Source: Pseudonocardia endophytica (GTDB taxonomy: Bacteria; Actinomycetota; Actinomycetes; Mycobacteriales; Pseudonocardiaceae). Taken from it: a DNA stretch of 64,000 nt. The notes beneath the pieces are model-generated. The model worked only from the letters and a program-made list of their open reading frames with translations, did no database searches and was not told the DNA's origin. The position numbers were made by a program, and so were the translations under genes. Where the stretch lies: the NCBI RefSeq assembly GCF_004339565.1, contig NZ_SMFZ01000002.1, forward strand, positions 3,224,001-3,288,000, written 5' to 3'. Positions 43,075 to 51,774 of this stretch are shown one piece after another (the first letter of the stretch is position 1; each line of letters begins with the position of its first letter).

Positions 43075-44202
43075 TCAGTACGGCCGGTCCAGCTCGGCCA
43101 GGATCTCAGCGGTGTGCTCGCCGCAGCGGGGCGGGCGGCGCAGCCGCTGGCCGGGGGACAGGAACGGCAGCCGGACCAGCGGGTCGTCCTCCTCGCCGAC
43201 GACCATGTGCCGCTCCCGCCCGAGCGGCGTCTCCAGCGCCACGTCCAGCGGGTTGACGGCGGACACCGGCACCTCGGCGGCGCCCAGCCGGCGTTCGGCC
43301 TCGGTGCGGTCCATCGTGGACGTCCGCGCCTCCAGCAGCGCGTGCAGCTCGTCGCGGTGTGCGACGCGGTCCGCGACGGTCGCGAACCGCAGGTCGCCGA
43401 CCAGCTCGGGCGCGTCCAGCGCGGCACACAGCCTGCGGAACAGGCCGTCGTTGCCCGCGGCGATCATGACCTCCCCGTCGCGTGTCGCGAGCGTCTCGTA
43501 GGGCGCCGCCATCGGCGTCACCGAACCGGTCTTCGACGGCGGTCGTCCCGTCGCGAGCGTCGTGAGGATCTGGTGGCACATCAGGGCGAACCCGGAGTCG
43601 ACGAGTGCCATCTCGACGAGCTCGCCCCGTCCGGTCCGCTCCCGGCGGGCCAGTGCGGCCTGGATCGCGGTGGCCGCCCACATCGCCGTCGTGATGTCCA
43701 CGACGGACGCCGGGACCCGCGCCGACGGCCCGCCGGGGTGCCCGTTCGGCGCCATGATCCCGGTGAACGCCTGCAGAACCGGGTCGTAGCCGGGCAGGTC
43801 CCGCCCGAGCGGACCGGTGCCCCACGCCGACACCGAGCAGTACACGAGCCGCGGGTTGCGGGCGGCCAGCGCCCCGTGACCCAGGCCGAGCGCGTCGATC
43901 TTGCGGGGACGCATGCTCTGCACGAGCACGTCCGCGGTGTCCGCCAGCCGCAGTGCGGTCTCGCGACCGTCGTGGCTGGTCAGGTCCAGCTCGATGCTGC
44001 GCTTGTTCCGGTTGAACGCGCTGAACACGGTCGACGTGCCGTGCCGGAACGGCGGCAGCAGGCGCCCGTCCTCGCCGCCCGGCCGCTCGATCTTGATCAC
44101 GTCGGCGCCCAGGTCGCCGAGGATCATGGTGGCCATCGGGCCCGCGATCACCGCGGACAGGTCGAGCACGCGCAGCCCGGCGTAGGTGCTCTCCTCGTTC
44201 AC
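43075..44202 (-). CDS. CaiB/BaiF CoA-transferase family III
   Basis: 375 residues. Family blocks: LRVLDLSAVIAGPMATMILGDLGADVIKIERP, FNRNKRSIELDL, YCSVSAWGTGPLGRDLPGYDPVLQAFTGIM and VDITTAMWAATAIQAALARRERTGRGELVEMALVD. The YDPVLQA motif is of the true transferase type, unlike the racemase-type GHDLNY of the island enzyme at 35870. The GTG overlaps the stop of the upstream flavoprotein gene (GTGA), so the two form an operon transcribed away from the Baeyer-Villiger gene. It probably moves CoA between two acids in a ring-degradation route; donor and acceptor are not identifiable. Confidence 0.85.
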   Translation of the reverse strand: MNEESTYAGLRVLDLSAVIAGPMATMILGDLGADVIKIERPGGEDGRLLPPFRHGTSTVFSAFNRNKRSIELDLTSHDGRETALRLADTADVLVQSMRPRKIDALGLGHGALAARNPRLVYCSVSAWGTGPLGRDLPGYDPVLQAFTGIMAPNGHPGGPSARVPASVVDITTAMWAATAIQAALARRERTGRGELVEMALVDSGFALMCHQILTTLATGRPPSKTGSVTPMAAPYETLATRDGEVMIAAGNDGLFRRLCAALDAPELVGDLRFATVADRVAHRDELHALLEARTSTMDRTEAERRLGAAEVPVSAVNPLDVALETPLGRERHMVVGEEDDPLVRLPFLSPGQRLRRPPRCGEHTAEILAELDRPY

Positions 44203-45878
44203 GCGCGCGCGGCCAGCGCCAGCGACCGTCCCGCCTGCCGCCCGGAGAAGATGCAGCCGCCGAGGAACGTGCCCTCCAGCGAGCGGTAGCCGTGCACCCC
44301 TCCGCCACCGAACCCGGCGATCTCGCCGGCCGCCCACAACCCGGGCACCGGGGAGCCGGCGTCGTCGAGCACCCGGCCGGACAGGTCGGTCTGCAGCCCG
44401 CCGAGCGTCTTGCGGGTCAGCACGTGCAGCCGCACGGCGATCAGCGGCCCGGCGGACGGGTCGAGGATCCGGTGCGGCGTGGCCGTGCGGCTCAGCTTCT
44501 CCGCCCGGCTGCGGCGCGCGTTGTGGATGGCCATGACCTGCAGGTCCTTGCCGAACGGGTTGTCCAGCTGCCGGTCGCGCGCAATCACCTGGCGTTCCAG
44601 GTCGGCGAGATCGATCTCCGGCCCTCCGCTGTCGGCGGCGAGCTTGTTCATGCCGGCGACGAGCTCGGGCAGCGTGTCCGCGACGACGAAGTCCGCGCCC
44701 CGCTCCTTGAACGCCTCGACCGGGGCCGGCGCGCCGGGGCGGATCCGGCCGAGCGTGGCGCGCAGGTCCTTCCCGGTGATGTCCGGGTTCTGCTCGGACC
44801 CGGACAGCGCGAACTCCTTCTCGATGATCTTCTGGGTCAGCACGAACCAGCTGTACTCGTGACCCGTGGCGCGTAACGCCTCCAGCGTGCCGAGCGTGTC
44901 GAAGCCGGGGAAGTTGGGCGCCTCGAGCCGCCGCCCGGACGCGTCCAGCCACAGCGACGACGGGCCCGGGATGATCCGGATGCCGTGCCGGGCCCAGATC
45001 GGGTCCCAGTTCTGGACGCCCTCGGTGTAGTGCCACATCCGGTCGCGGTTCACCAGCCGCGCGCCCGCCCGCTCGGAGATCCCGAGCATCCGGCCGTCGA
45101 CGTGCTCCGGGACGCCGGAGACCATGTGCTCCGGCGCGGTGCCGAGGCGTTCCGGCCAGTTGGCCCGGATCAGGTCGAAGTTCGCGCCGATGCCGCCCGC
45201 CGTGACGAGCACGGCGCCCGACCCCAGCGTGAACTCACCGATCTCGTCGCGGCTCGTCGCGGCGCCCCGGACCGCGTCGTCCGGGCGCAGGACCGCGCCG
45301 CGCACGCCGTCCACGACGCCGTCGGTGACCGTCAGCTCGTCGACCCGGTGCCGGAACCGCAGCTCGACGCGGCCCTCGTCGACGGCGGCCCGCACCCGTC
45401 GCACGAACGGCTCCAGCACGCCCGGCCCGGTGCCCCAGGTCAGGTGGAACCGGGGCACCGAGTTGCCGTGCCCGTCGGCCAGGTGCCCCCCGCGCTCGGC
45501 CCACCCGACGATCGGGATCCACCGCATCCCCATGTCGTGCAACCACGAGCGCTTCTCGCCGGCCGCGAAGTCGACGTAGGCGGTGGCCCACTGCCGCGCC
45601 CAGAAGTCCTCGCCGGACGGGTCGTCGACGCCGCGGTCGAACGCGGCGCTCCCCAGCCAGTCCGACAGCGCCAGCTCGGCCGAGTCCTTGATCCCCAGCC
45701 GCCGCTGCTCCGGCGTGTCGACGAGGAACAGTCCGCCGAGCGACCAGAACGCCTGCCCGCCGAGGTTCTGCTCGGGCTCCTGGTCGAGGACGATCACCGA
45801 GTGCCCGGCGTCGGCCAGCTCCGCGGTCGCGACCAGCCCGGCCAGTCCCGCGCCCACCACGATCACGTCAGCATCCAC
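44199..45878 (-). CDS. FAD-binding dehydrogenase (3-ketosteroid dehydrogenase/fumarate reductase superfamily)
   Basis: 559 residues. N-terminal FAD loop VDADVIVVGAGLAGLVATAELADAGHSVIVLDQE; middle GSGAVLVTAGGIGANFDLIRANWP; C-terminal GLWAAGEIAGFGGGGVHGYRSLEGTFLGGCIFSGRQAG. It resembles the KstD/fumarate-reductase superfamily of delta-dehydrogenating flavoproteins and is longer than steroid KstD. The GTG at 45878 has GGGAGG 6 bases upstream; in-frame sequence further upstream is not conserved-looking. It is divergent from the Baeyer-Villiger monooxygenase gene across a paired-operator region. A ring ketone or steroid-like substrate is possible. Confidence 0.82.
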   Translation of the reverse strand: MDADVIVVGAGLAGLVATAELADAGHSVIVLDQEPEQNLGGQAFWSLGGLFLVDTPEQRRLGIKDSAELALSDWLGSAAFDRGVDDPSGEDFWARQWATAYVDFAAGEKRSWLHDMGMRWIPIVGWAERGGHLADGHGNSVPRFHLTWGTGPGVLEPFVRRVRAAVDEGRVELRFRHRVDELTVTDGVVDGVRGAVLRPDDAVRGAATSRDEIGEFTLGSGAVLVTAGGIGANFDLIRANWPERLGTAPEHMVSGVPEHVDGRMLGISERAGARLVNRDRMWHYTEGVQNWDPIWARHGIRIIPGPSSLWLDASGRRLEAPNFPGFDTLGTLEALRATGHEYSWFVLTQKIIEKEFALSGSEQNPDITGKDLRATLGRIRPGAPAPVEAFKERGADFVVADTLPELVAGMNKLAADSGGPEIDLADLERQVIARDRQLDNPFGKDLQVMAIHNARRSRAEKLSRTATPHRILDPSAGPLIAVRLHVLTRKTLGGLQTDLSGRVLDDAGSPVPGLWAAGEIAGFGGGGVHGYRSLEGTFLGGCIFSGRQAGRSLALAARA

Positions 45879-45988
45879 GCCGCGCCTCCCCGCATCGTCC
45901 GTCCGCCCAGAGGATGCCCGATCCGTCACGACCGCGGTGGCCCGGCGCGCCCCGATGGCTCCGGATCGGGCCTCGGCCCGGTCCCCGC

Positions 45989-46044
45989 CGACGTGAACGT
46001 CAGTGCTCCGCCGGCGGTGCCGCACGACCGTGACGTTCACGTCG
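45989..46044. promoter_or_regulatory. Paired operator between divergent flavoenzyme genes
   Basis: CGACGTGAACGTCA (45989-46002) and TGACGTTCACGTCG (46031-46044) are exact complements. Each also contains its own palindrome, GACGT-2-ACGTC. The centres are 42 bp apart, four helical turns, which suits two dimers of a TetR- or GntR-like regulator on one DNA face. It lies between the divergent dehydrogenase (45878) and monooxygenase (46112) starts. No regulator gene is adjacent. Confidence 0.65.
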
Positions 46045-46111
46045 ACCACAGCGCACGCCTGACCCGGCGGGCCGGTCTGGGTCATGCTGGGAGGGACGAG
46101 GGGAGACCGGA

Positions 46112-47989
46112 GTGCCAGAGCCCGAACGTCCGATCGACACCGACCGGCTGCGGACGGCCGTCGGGTCGGCGAACCTGCCGACGCTGGCGATGGTCACGTT
46201 CCAGCTGACCGGTGACGAGCGGTGGCTCGCCGACCCGTTCCGGCCCCGTCGAGCTCCGGGCCTGGGTCCGAACGACTCCGGGGGCTTCGACGAGCCCACC
46301 GCGGCCGAGCTGAGGTGCTCGGCCGTCGAGGCGATCACGGAATGGTCGGGCGGCAGGCCGCCCGCGGTGCCGGAGCCGGAGCCGGACCTGTTGCGCCGCA
46401 TGCTCTCCACCGCCGTCGCCGAGGAGGTCCCTGACGACTACGTGCGCCTGATGCGCGAGGAGATGGGCATCGAGCCGGACCCCGGGCCGGTGCGGGTGGA
46501 CGGCACCGCGCAGCACGTCCTGATCATCGGCGCCGGGGTGTGCGGGATCGCCGCGGCCGTGCGGCTGCAGCGGGCCGGCATCGGCTACACGATCCTCGAG
46601 CGCCACGACGACGTCGGAGGCGTCTGGCTCGTCAACGACTATCCGGGCGCGGGCGTCGACACCCCGAGCTACCTGTACTCCTTCTCGTTCGCCGACCACG
46701 ACTGGTCCACCCACTTCGGCAAGCGCGACGAGATGATCGGCTACCTGCGTGACGTCGCGACGCGCTTCGCGATCTACGACCGCACCGAGTTCGGTGTCGC
46801 GGTGCAGCAGGCCGAGTGGGCAGGCGGTCGCTGGACGGTCCGGGCGGGGGAGCGGGAGTGGACCGGCACGGCGTTGGTCAGCGCCGTCGGGCTGTTCACG
46901 AACCCGGTCGTGCCGGACCTTCCCGGCCTCGGATCGTTCGCGGGCACCGCGTTCCACACCACCGCGTGGCCGCACGATCTCGACCTGACCGGGAAGCGCG
47001 TCGCCGTCGTCGGGGCCGGGGCGAGCGCCCAGCAGGTCGTCCCGGCGATCGCCGGGAAGCCGGACCACCTGACCGTGTTCCAGCGTTCCCCGCAGTGGAT
47101 CGCGCCGGACGAGGAGTACTTCACCCCGTTCCCCGACGACGTCGGCTGGTTGATGCGGAACCTGCCGTACTACCACCGCTGGTACCGCTTCCGTCTGGCG
47201 TGGACGTTCAACGACCGGGTGCACCCGTCGCTGCAGATCGACCCGGAGTGGGAGCACCCGGACCGGTCGCTGAACGCCGTCAACGACGGCCACCGCCGCT
47301 ACTTCACCCGCCACATCGAGTCCGAACTGGACGGGCGGCCCGACCTGCTGGAGGCGTCCGTCCCGGACTACCCGCCGTTCGGCAAGCGGATGCTGCTGGA
47401 CAACGGCTGGTACGCCACCCTGCGCCGGGACGACGTCACGCTCGTCGCGGACGGGGTCGCCGCGGTCACCCCGGACGGTGTGCGCACCACCGCCGGTGAG
47501 CACCACGAGGCCGACGTTCTCGTGCTCGCCACCGGCTTCGACGCGCAGCACTACCTGGCCGACATCGACGTCCGCGGCCGGGACGGCACGAGGCTGCACG
47601 ACGTGTGGGGCGACCACGACGCCACGGCGCACCTCGGCATGACCGTGCCCGGGTTCCCCAACCTGTTCCTGATGTACGGGCCGAACACGAACGCGGGAGC
47701 CGGGGGCAGCTTCATCTTCGTGGCCGAGTCGCAGGCCCGGTACATCGTGGACCTGGTCGCCCGGATCGCCTCTGCCGGACTGTCCACTGTCGAGGTCCGC
47801 GGTGACGTCCACGACGCGTCGGTGGCCGACGTGGACAGTCGACACCGGAGGATGGTGTGGAGCCACCCCGGGATGAGCACCTACTACCGCAACCCGGCCG
47901 GGCGCGTCGTCACGAACTCGCCGTACCGGATCGTCGACTACTGGGCGATGACCCGGGAGGCCGACCTCGCCGACTTCCACGTCTCGTGA
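46112..47989 (+). CDS. Baeyer-Villiger monooxygenase
   Basis: 625 residues, class B flavoprotein monooxygenase inserting oxygen next to a ketone (NADPH, O2) to give an ester or lactone. First Rossmann loop VLIIGAGVCGIAAAVRLQRAG with ERHDDVGGVWLVNDYPGAGVD; fingerprint FAGTAFHTTAWPHD (the FxGxxxHTxxWP motif); second loop VAVVGAGASAQQVVPAIAG; and LVLATGFDA. The ~130-residue N-terminal extension is typical of the long BVMO group. It starts at GTG with GGGAGA nearby. It is divergent from the KstD-like operon and overlaps the class II aldolase gene at its 3' end (GTGA). Confidence 0.92.
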   Translation: MPEPERPIDTDRLRTAVGSANLPTLAMVTFQLTGDERWLADPFRPRRAPGLGPNDSGGFDEPTAAELRCSAVEAITEWSGGRPPAVPEPEPDLLRRMLSTAVAEEVPDDYVRLMREEMGIEPDPGPVRVDGTAQHVLIIGAGVCGIAAAVRLQRAGIGYTILERHDDVGGVWLVNDYPGAGVDTPSYLYSFSFADHDWSTHFGKRDEMIGYLRDVATRFAIYDRTEFGVAVQQAEWAGGRWTVRAGEREWTGTALVSAVGLFTNPVVPDLPGLGSFAGTAFHTTAWPHDLDLTGKRVAVVGAGASAQQVVPAIAGKPDHLTVFQRSPQWIAPDEEYFTPFPDDVGWLMRNLPYYHRWYRFRLAWTFNDRVHPSLQIDPEWEHPDRSLNAVNDGHRRYFTRHIESELDGRPDLLEASVPDYPPFGKRMLLDNGWYATLRRDDVTLVADGVAAVTPDGVRTTAGEHHEADVLVLATGFDAQHYLADIDVRGRDGTRLHDVWGDHDATAHLGMTVPGFPNLFLMYGPNTNAGAGGSFIFVAESQARYIVDLVARIASAGLSTVEVRGDVHDASVADVDSRHRRMVWSHPGMSTYYRNPAGRVVTNSPYRIVDYWAMTREADLADFHVS

Positions 47990-48639
47990 GGCAGGACATC
48001 TGCGACCTGTCCCGCCGGATGGTCGCCGACGGGCTGGTCGTCGGCACGTCCGGCAACGTCTCGGTCCGCGACGGGGACTCGATCCTGATCACGCCGACCG
48101 GCGTCGACTACGCGACGATGCGGCCGGACGACCTGGTGGAGCTGTCCGAAGCCGGTGCGGTCCGAAGCGGGGACCGGCGTCCCACCAGCGAGACCGCGCT
48201 GCACGTCGCGCTGCACGAGCTGGGAGGAGGCACGGCCGTGGTGCACACCCACTCACCGGCGGCGACGGCCTTGTCGCTGCTCCGCGACGCGGTGCCGCGG
48301 GTGCACTACCAGCTGGCCATGTTCGGCGGAACGGTCCCGGTCGCGGAGTACGCGCCGTACGGCACCGACGAGCTGGCCGCGTCGGTCCGCGCGGCGATGG
48401 AGTCCGTGCCAGCGGGGCGCTGCCGGGCGGCGGTGATGCGCCACCACGGCACGATCGTGCTCGGTCCCGACCTCGGCACCGCCTACGACGGCGCGCGGCA
48501 GCTCGAATGGCTCTGCGACGTGTGGCTGCGCGCCAGGGCCGCGGGTGTCCCGGCCGAGCTGACGGCCGAGCAGGTCGGCGCCGTCGTTCCCCGGTTCGTC
48601 ACGTACGGACAGCCGAGCACCACGCCCTCGTCTCCGTGA
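47986..48639 (+). CDS. Class II aldolase/adducin family (Ald2/MtnB/fuculose-P type)
   Basis: 217 residues. SRRMVADGLVVGTSGNVSVRDGDSILITPTGVDY is the phosphate-binding start, ETALHVALHE supplies a catalytic Glu, VVHTHSPAATAL holds two zinc His and MRHHGTIVLG the third. Family members are L-fuculose- or ribulose-phosphate aldolases and methylthioribulose-1-phosphate dehydratase. The convergent mtnA gene makes a 5-methylthioribulose-1-phosphate aldolase (DHAP shunt, Ald2-like) the most attractive role, but sequence alone cannot separate the subtypes. The GTG start overlaps the monooxygenase stop. Its 3' end overlaps the mtnA 3' end by 41 bp. Confidence 0.85.
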   Translation: MRQDICDLSRRMVADGLVVGTSGNVSVRDGDSILITPTGVDYATMRPDDLVELSEAGAVRSGDRRPTSETALHVALHELGGGTAVVHTHSPAATALSLLRDAVPRVHYQLAMFGGTVPVAEYAPYGTDELAASVRAAMESVPAGRCRAAVMRHHGTIVLGPDLGTAYDGARQLEWLCDVWLRARAAGVPAELTAEQVGAVVPRFVTYGQPSTTPSSP

Positions 48640-49618
48640 CCACGGCCGTGACCAGCTCGAACGGGGTGACGTCGAACGCCGGGTTGTAGACCGGGGTGCC
48701 GGGCACGGTCGTCGGTACCCCGGCCAGTGCGGTCACCTCCGCGGCGGCCCGCTCCTCGATCGGGATGTCCGCGCCGGTCGCCGTGTCCGGGTCGATCGTC
48801 TCCTCGGGCGCGACGACGAGGAACGGCACGCCGGATCGCTGTGCGGCGCAGGCCAGCATGTAGGTGCCGATCTTGTTCGCGACGTCGCCGTTCGCCGCGA
48901 TCCGGTCCGCTCCGACGAGCACGGCGTCGACCAGCCCGTTGGCGATCGCCGCCGGTCCGGCCGAGTCCACGCACAGCCGGTGGCCGATACCGGCCCGTTC
49001 CAGCTCCCAGATCGTCAGCCGGGCGCCCTGGAGCAGCGGACGGGTCTCGCAGGCGAGCGTCTCGGCGAGGACACCACGCTCGTGCAGCCGCCGGATCGCG
49101 CCGAACGCCGTGCCGCCGGGCCCGGTCGCGAGGTCGCCGGTGTTGCAGACCGTCAGCGTCCGGATCGGACGGTGCCCGACGAGCTCCTCCACCAGGTCGG
49201 CGGCCCGGGACGTGGCGGCGGCGTTCGCCTGCGCCCCCTGGGCGGCGGCCGCGTGCGCCTCGGCGAGAACGGCGGCCGGCCCGTCGGCGAGGTGCCGGAG
49301 CGCCCGCTCGACCCCGAGGCGCAGCGGCACGGCCGTCGGCCGGACGCGGGCCAGCCATTCGGACTCGCGGCGGACGGTGTCGAGGTCCGTGCCGTGGACG
49401 GAGCCGTGCCGGTGCGCGGCGAGCGCGACGCCGTAGACCCCGGCCAGGCCCAGGCAGGGCGCGCCGCGGACGGCCAGCTCGCGCACCGCCTCACCCAGCT
49501 CGGCGACCGTGCTGGCGCGGAGGTACTCGACGGCGCCGGGGAGGGCCCGTTGGTCCAGAAGCACGACGGCCGGGCCGTCCCCGTCCCCGTCCCACTCCAC
49601 GACACGCAGCGGCTCCAT
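48599..49618 (-). CDS. mtnA: S-methyl-5-thioribose-1-phosphate isomerase
   Basis: 339 residues, eIF2B-like aldose-ketose isomerase of the methionine-salvage type converting MTR-1-P to MTRu-1-P. Blocks: LREL-type AVRELAVRGAPCLGLAGVYGVALAA; TVCNTGDLATGPGGTAFGAIRRLHERG (catalytic Cys in CNTG); ACETRPLLQGARLTIWEL; VDAVLVGADRIAANGDVANKIGTY (catalytic Asp). The ATG at 49618 was chosen as the first codon of MEPLRVVEWD. It is convergent with the class II aldolase gene; no mtnK, mtnC or mtnD is in the window, so the complete methionine salvage route is not encoded here. Confidence 0.92.
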   Translation of the reverse strand: MEPLRVVEWDGDGDGPAVVLLDQRALPGAVEYLRASTVAELGEAVRELAVRGAPCLGLAGVYGVALAAHRHGSVHGTDLDTVRRESEWLARVRPTAVPLRLGVERALRHLADGPAAVLAEAHAAAAQGAQANAAATSRAADLVEELVGHRPIRTLTVCNTGDLATGPGGTAFGAIRRLHERGVLAETLACETRPLLQGARLTIWELERAGIGHRLCVDSAGPAAIANGLVDAVLVGADRIAANGDVANKIGTYMLACAAQRSGVPFLVVAPEETIDPDTATGADIPIEERAAAEVTALAGVPTTVPGTPVYNPAFDVTPFELVTAVVTETRAWCSAVRT

Positions 49619-49735
49619 GCCGCCGAGTCTCCCCGCTGCCGTCGTCGCGCGGGACCCCTCCTGGGCGGTAACGCGCAGGCTCGTGACGACGAGCACCGTC
49701 GCGACGCAGCGCACATATCGGAGTCGAGGGACGCC

Positions 49736-50557
49736 ATGACCCAGATCCAGCCGCCGCCGGCCGGTTCCCCGTACGACGGTCCGCCGCCCGGAGGGTCGCC
49801 GTACGACCAGCGCCCGCCGGCGGGCCTCCCGTACCAGGGCGGACCGCCGCCGGCCGGGATGATCCCCGAGCAGCAGGGGATGCCGCCGGGGTACCCCTAC
49901 CCGCCGGTGCCGCCACCGCGCCGGACGAACGTTCTGGCGATCGTCTCCCTGGTCCTAGCGTTCCTGCTCGCCCCGATCGGCCTGATCCTGGGCATCGTGG
50001 CGCTCGTCCAGATCCGCAAGCGCGGCGAGGGTGGCACCGGCCTGGCCGTCGCGGGCATCGTGATCGGTGGACTCGGCACGTTGATCGTCGCCGGGATCGT
50101 GGCGATCGCGCTGCTCGCGACGCCGACCCTGAACACCGATCAGATCGAGACCCGGATCGCGTCCACCACCCAGACCGAGACCGGTACGGCGACGAGCGCC
50201 GTGACCTGCCCGGACTCGGTCGACGTCCAGGTCGGCGGCACGTTCACCTGCACCGCCGTCGTCGAAGGCCAGAACCTGCCGTTCACGGTCACGCAGAAGG
50301 ACGACCAGGGCAACGTGGACTTCCAGAGCAACGGATGGGCGGCCACGGTGAAGGCGGAGAAGGCCCTCACCGACGCCGCGACGAAGAACTTCCCGGACAC
50401 CAGGTGGACGGCGACCTGTGCCGACGGGAAGGCCGTCGTCGTCGGCGGACCGGGCACGACGTTCCAGTGCACGCTCGCGGTGGTCGACAGCCCGGCCCAG
50501 AACGAGCAGCACACGGCGACGATCACGAACGCCCAGGGCGACGTCACGTTCGACTGA
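49736..50557 (+). CDS. DUF4190 / double DUF4333 membrane protein
   Basis: 273 residues. A proline/glycine-rich N-terminal tail (residues ~1-60, PPPAGSPYD repeats) precedes two DUF4190-type helices (VLAIVSLVLAFLLAPIGLILG and GLAVAGIVIGGLGTLIVAGIVAIALL). Outside the membrane lie two DUF4333-like units, each with a Cys pair (AVTCPDSVDVQVGGTFTC, then TATCADGKAVVVGG to FQCTLAVVD). DUF4333 is a small secreted disulfide domain of actinomycetes with no defined function. GAGGGACGCC precedes the ATG. Confidence 0.85.
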   Translation: MTQIQPPPAGSPYDGPPPGGSPYDQRPPAGLPYQGGPPPAGMIPEQQGMPPGYPYPPVPPPRRTNVLAIVSLVLAFLLAPIGLILGIVALVQIRKRGEGGTGLAVAGIVIGGLGTLIVAGIVAIALLATPTLNTDQIETRIASTTQTETGTATSAVTCPDSVDVQVGGTFTCTAVVEGQNLPFTVTQKDDQGNVDFQSNGWAATVKAEKALTDAATKNFPDTRWTATCADGKAVVVGGPGTTFQCTLAVVDSPAQNEQHTATITNAQGDVTFD

Positions 50558-50677
50558 CGACCCGTCCCGATGCCCCGTTCCCGGCCGTGCCCGGGGGCGG
50601 GGCGTTGCCGTGTCGTCCCCGTTCGCAGGTCGGGCCGCCGGGTCGGCAGGATGCCGGGGACCGACGGAGGTGATCCG

Positions 50678-50791
50678 ATGGTCCTCGGCGCCGAGGCCTA
50701 CCGCGGGCGGGTGCCGGCGGCCGCCCGCGAGCCGTGCCCCGGCGTCCCGCACCGCCCGGACCCCGGCCCTGAGATCGGAGCGACCCGATGA
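50678..50791 (+). CDS. Candidate 37-residue leader/small protein before SCO6745 gene
   Basis: The frame starts at ATG with a strong GGAGG seven bases upstream and ends in TGA overlapping the next gene's ATG (ATGA). It encodes MVLGAEAYRGRVPAAAREPC and then a Pro-rich tail. The good ribosome site and coupled stop support translation. No homology is recognised; it might simply couple translation to the downstream gene. Confidence 0.4.
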   Translation: MVLGAEAYRGRVPAAAREPCPGVPHRPDPGPEIGATR

Positions 50792-51735
50792 GCAGGCCCC
50801 AGGCGTTCACCACCTCCGTTCCCGACGACGTGTTGTCCCGCAACGCCCGCGCGTTGCGCGGCGCCGTCGAGCCGATCGCCGCGCAGGTCTACTTCGCTCC
50901 CGAGGTGCACGACGCGTTCGCCGCGCTCGGCTTCACCCGGGGCGACCCAGGCGGTCCGGGGGAGGGCTACCTGCATCTCCCGGATCTGGCCGCCTACTTC
51001 TGCAGCCGCGCCGGGTGCATGGGGCGGGTGCCCGGCGAGGTCGTCGCGTCCGTGTTCGGCGTGTTCGACCCGGCCGTCGTCGTCCCGGAGACCGGGCGGG
51101 GATGGGCGACCGCGCCACACCCGGAGATCATGGAGGCTCGCGAGCGGGGTGCGACGGCCGCCATGGAGCGGATCCTCGGCCCGCTCGGTGACCCGGCCAG
51201 GGCCACCGACCTGCTGCTGCGGGCGGCGATGGCCGGACGGGTGAGCGGGCGTCCGCTGTTCGCCGGCCTGCGGTCGTTGCCGATGCCGGCCGCGCCGTGG
51301 GGCGCGCTGTGGCGGGCCGCGGACATGGTCCGGGAGCACCGCGGCGACGCGCACGTCGCGGCGTGGACGGCGGCCGGGCTGGATCCGGTGGAGGCCGGGC
51401 TGCTGGCCGAGGTCTACGCGGACATGCCGCGCCGCCGCTACCACCTGACCCGTGGCTGGCCGGAGGCCACGCTCGACGAGGGGCTGGACAGGCTGCGGGA
51501 CAAGGGCCTCGTCCGTGGCGAGCCGGCCGTGTTCACGGACGAGGGTGCCGCGCTGCGCGAGGCGATCGAGGTCGCGACGGACGTCCAGCAGGCACCGCTG
51601 CTGGACGCGCTCGGCGACCAGCTCGACGAGCTGCTCGCTCTCCTGCGGCCGTGGTGCGCGGCGATCGTCGCGGCCGGTGCGTATCCGAGCGCGATCGAGC
51701 AGCTGCCGCCGACCTGGGGCCGCCCGCCCTGGTGA
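50788..51735 (+). CDS. SCO6745-family helical protein
   Basis: 315 residues, recognisable as the SCO6745 family of actinobacteria: VYFAPEVHDAFAALGF, YFCSRAGCMGRVPGEVVASVFGVFDP, then HVAAWTAAGLDPVEAGLLAEVY and a C-terminal winged-helix-like part (LDEGLDRLRDKGLVRGEPAVFTDEGAALREAIE). The last part resembles a MarR/DUF-type wHTH. Family function is unknown. Its 3' end faces the MFS gene. It is preceded by a short coupled frame (50678-50791). Confidence 0.8.
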   Translation: MSRPQAFTTSVPDDVLSRNARALRGAVEPIAAQVYFAPEVHDAFAALGFTRGDPGGPGEGYLHLPDLAAYFCSRAGCMGRVPGEVVASVFGVFDPAVVVPETGRGWATAPHPEIMEARERGATAAMERILGPLGDPARATDLLLRAAMAGRVSGRPLFAGLRSLPMPAAPWGALWRAADMVREHRGDAHVAAWTAAGLDPVEAGLLAEVYADMPRRRYHLTRGWPEATLDEGLDRLRDKGLVRGEPAVFTDEGAALREAIEVATDVQQAPLLDALGDQLDELLALLRPWCAAIVAAGAYPSAIEQLPPTWGRPPW

Positions 51736-51774
51736 GTGAGGCGGACGGCCCGGCCGGTCAGGGCTCAGGGGCTG

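Noticed and set aside
48680..49730. Search for a SAM riboswitch near mtnA
   Set aside because: No recognisable SAM-box core was found by eye upstream of mtnA (49619-49735).
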